The position numbers were made by a program, and so were the translations under genes. Shown here in pieces: positions 63,175-64,000 of a stretch of DNA of 64,000 bases. Positions within the stretch are counted from its first letter, which is position 1. Each line of letters starts with the position of its first letter. The notes below the pieces were generated by a model. It was not told the DNA's origin. It ran no database searches and worked only from the letters and a program-made list of their open reading frames with translations. Location: positions 1-64,000 of the forward strand of contig CAWDUC010000011.1 in assembly GCA_963805405.1 (NCBI GenBank), in the 5' to 3' direction. This DNA comes from JAEUMG01 sp963805405. Its GTDB lineage: Bacteria; Pseudomonadota; Alphaproteobacteria; Rhizobiales; Aestuariivirgaceae.

Positions 63175-63237
63175 CTCCCCTCACCTTCCCCGGCGCTTGG
63201 CGCCGGGGCCCCCTCCTCTCCCGCAAGCGGGAGAGGA
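63175..63237 (-). repeat. Two-hairpin palindromic repeat, copy 4 (inverted)
   Basis: On the minus strand CCTCTCCCGC-TT-GCGGGAGAGG is followed by CCCCGGCGC-CAA-GCGCCGGGG and AAGGTGAGGGG. The second stem differs from copy 3 at most positions but still pairs fully (covariation). Confidence 0.8.
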
Positions 63238-63266
63238 TGAAGGCATCGCGCCAGCTTGTAATCGCC

Positions 63267-64000
63267 TCACGACAATCCCCCCGCCAGCGTCGGCACCTGC
63301 AGGGCGCGGAAACCGTAATGCCTTAGCCAGCGCAGATCGGCTTCGAAGAAAGCGCGCAGATCCGGAATGCCGTATTTGAGCATGGCGATGCGATCGAGCC
63401 CCATGCCGAAAGCCCAGCCCTGATACTTCTCGGGATCCAGCCCGCCATGGCGGATGACATTGGGGTGCACCATGCCGGAGCCCAGAATCTCGAGCCAGGA
63501 ATTGCCGGTGCCGATCTTCACCTGGCCGCCTTCCCAGGAGCAGTTGATGTCGACTTCCATCGAAGGCTCGGTGAACGGGAAATGCGAGGCACGGAAACGC
63601 ATCTTCGGATCGTCGACCTCGAAGAAGGCCTTGCAGAATTCGCTGAGCGCCCATTTCAGATGCCCCAGATGGGTATTCTCGTCGATGACCAGGCCCTCGA
63701 TCTGGTGGAACATCGGCGTGTGCGTCAGGTCCGAATCATTGCGGAATGTGCGGCCGGGCACAATGATGCGGATCGGTGGCTTTTCCGAAAGCATGGTGCG
63801 GATCTGCACCGGGCTTGTATGCGTCCGCAGAACCATGCGCGAGCCGTCGGGCTTCTCGTTGAAGTAGAACGTATCATGCTCCTGGCGCGCCGGATGCTCG
63901 GGCGGCATGTTGAGTGCCGTAAAATTGTGGAAGTCATCCTCGATATGCGGACCTTCGGCGACCGAGAAACCAAGATCGCCCCAGATCTGGACGATCTCTT
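63267..64000 (-). CDS. pheS: Phenylalanyl-tRNA synthetase alpha subunit, 5' end outside the window
   Basis: About 244 C-terminal residues are present, open at the right edge. Class II motifs: GPHIEDDFHNFTALNMPPEHPAR (motif 1 region), RMVLRTHTSPVQIRTM, GRTFRNDSDLTHTPMFHQIEGLVID (motif 2), and GWAFGMGLDRIAMLKYGIPDLR (motif 3). It forms the catalytic subunit with PheT. The frame is clean. Its C-terminus is followed by the inverted repeat and DUF559 unit. Confidence 0.97.
   Translation of the reverse strand, partial: EIVQIWGDLGFSVAEGPHIEDDFHNFTALNMPPEHPARQEHDTFYFNEKPDGSRMVLRTHTSPVQIRTMLSEKPPIRIIVPGRTFRNDSDLTHTPMFHQIEGLVIDENTHLGHLKWALSEFCKAFFEVDDPKMRFRASHFPFTEPSMEVDINCSWEGGQVKIGTGNSWLEILGSGMVHPNVIRHGGLDPEKYQGWAFGMGLDRIAMLKYGIPDLRAFFEADLRWLRHYGFRALQVPTLAGGLS

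Overview
The window is a high-GC alphaproteobacterial chromosome segment, probably from the Rhizobiales/Hyphomicrobiales. The right third (51-64 kb) carries the usual alphaproteobacterial core order rnd-lptC-lptA-lptB-rpoN-hpf-ptsN, followed on the other side by lepA, a DUF3750 gene, pheT and pheS, with tRNA-Leu(CAG) and tRNA-Ser(GGA).

Layout. Positions 1-2468 are the left flank: a cut VOC-family gene, a decayed HAD hydrolase, a truncated MFS pump and its divergent MerR regulator. Positions 2484-51058 (about 48.6 kb) read as a genomic island inserted at the 3' end of tRNA-Ser(GGA). The last 15 bases of that tRNA (TGGCGGAAGGGGAGG, 51059-51073) are repeated in the same orientation at 2469-2483, and a P4-type tyrosine integrase (two frame breaks) starts 175 bp inside the left copy. 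Copies of GGTGGGGCA near both ends look like integrase arm sites.

The island cargo is a mosaic. It holds phage-like genes (3.9-6.6 kb), a hydrolase-LuxR fusion and a methyltransferase (6.9-9.1 kb), and a stress-response block (9.7-27 kb). That block has three HWE/HisKA_2-type histidine kinases, two receiver proteins, a ferritin-like DUF892 protein, CsbD, EF-hand proteins and many small Rhizobiales-type proteins. Seven sites match the sigma-EcfG promoter pattern GGAAC-N16/17-(C)GTT and lie before these small genes. Further right are a carbohydrate ABC importer without its ATPase (28-31.8 kb), rsgA and two SDR remnants (33-35 kb), nhaA (35.8-37.1 kb), a PPIase-HupE/UreJ-DUF3604 operon (39.3-43.1 kb), a second serine recombinase (43.2 kb), an adenylate cyclase-TPR protein (44.4-46.3 kb), an orphan amino-acid-type binding protein (46.6 kb) and an ietAS AAA-ATPase/subtilase pair (47.9-50.6 kb) next to the tRNA end.

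Four structured signals stand out. A DUF559 nuclease gene is bracketed by inverted copies of a two-hairpin repeat between pheS and pheT, with an ORF-less inverted pair beside lepA. A conserved 5' leader with an anti-Shine-Dalgarno segment precedes two distant, related genes. A 16-bp motif sits in the loop of three terminator-like hairpins. A hairpin-plus-box element occurs twice near 10.3 and 11.7 kb.

Caution on frames: many genes carry single-base indels, including lptB (essential in most Gram-negatives) and lepA (three). Some frameshifts reported here are therefore likely consensus errors rather than true gene death.
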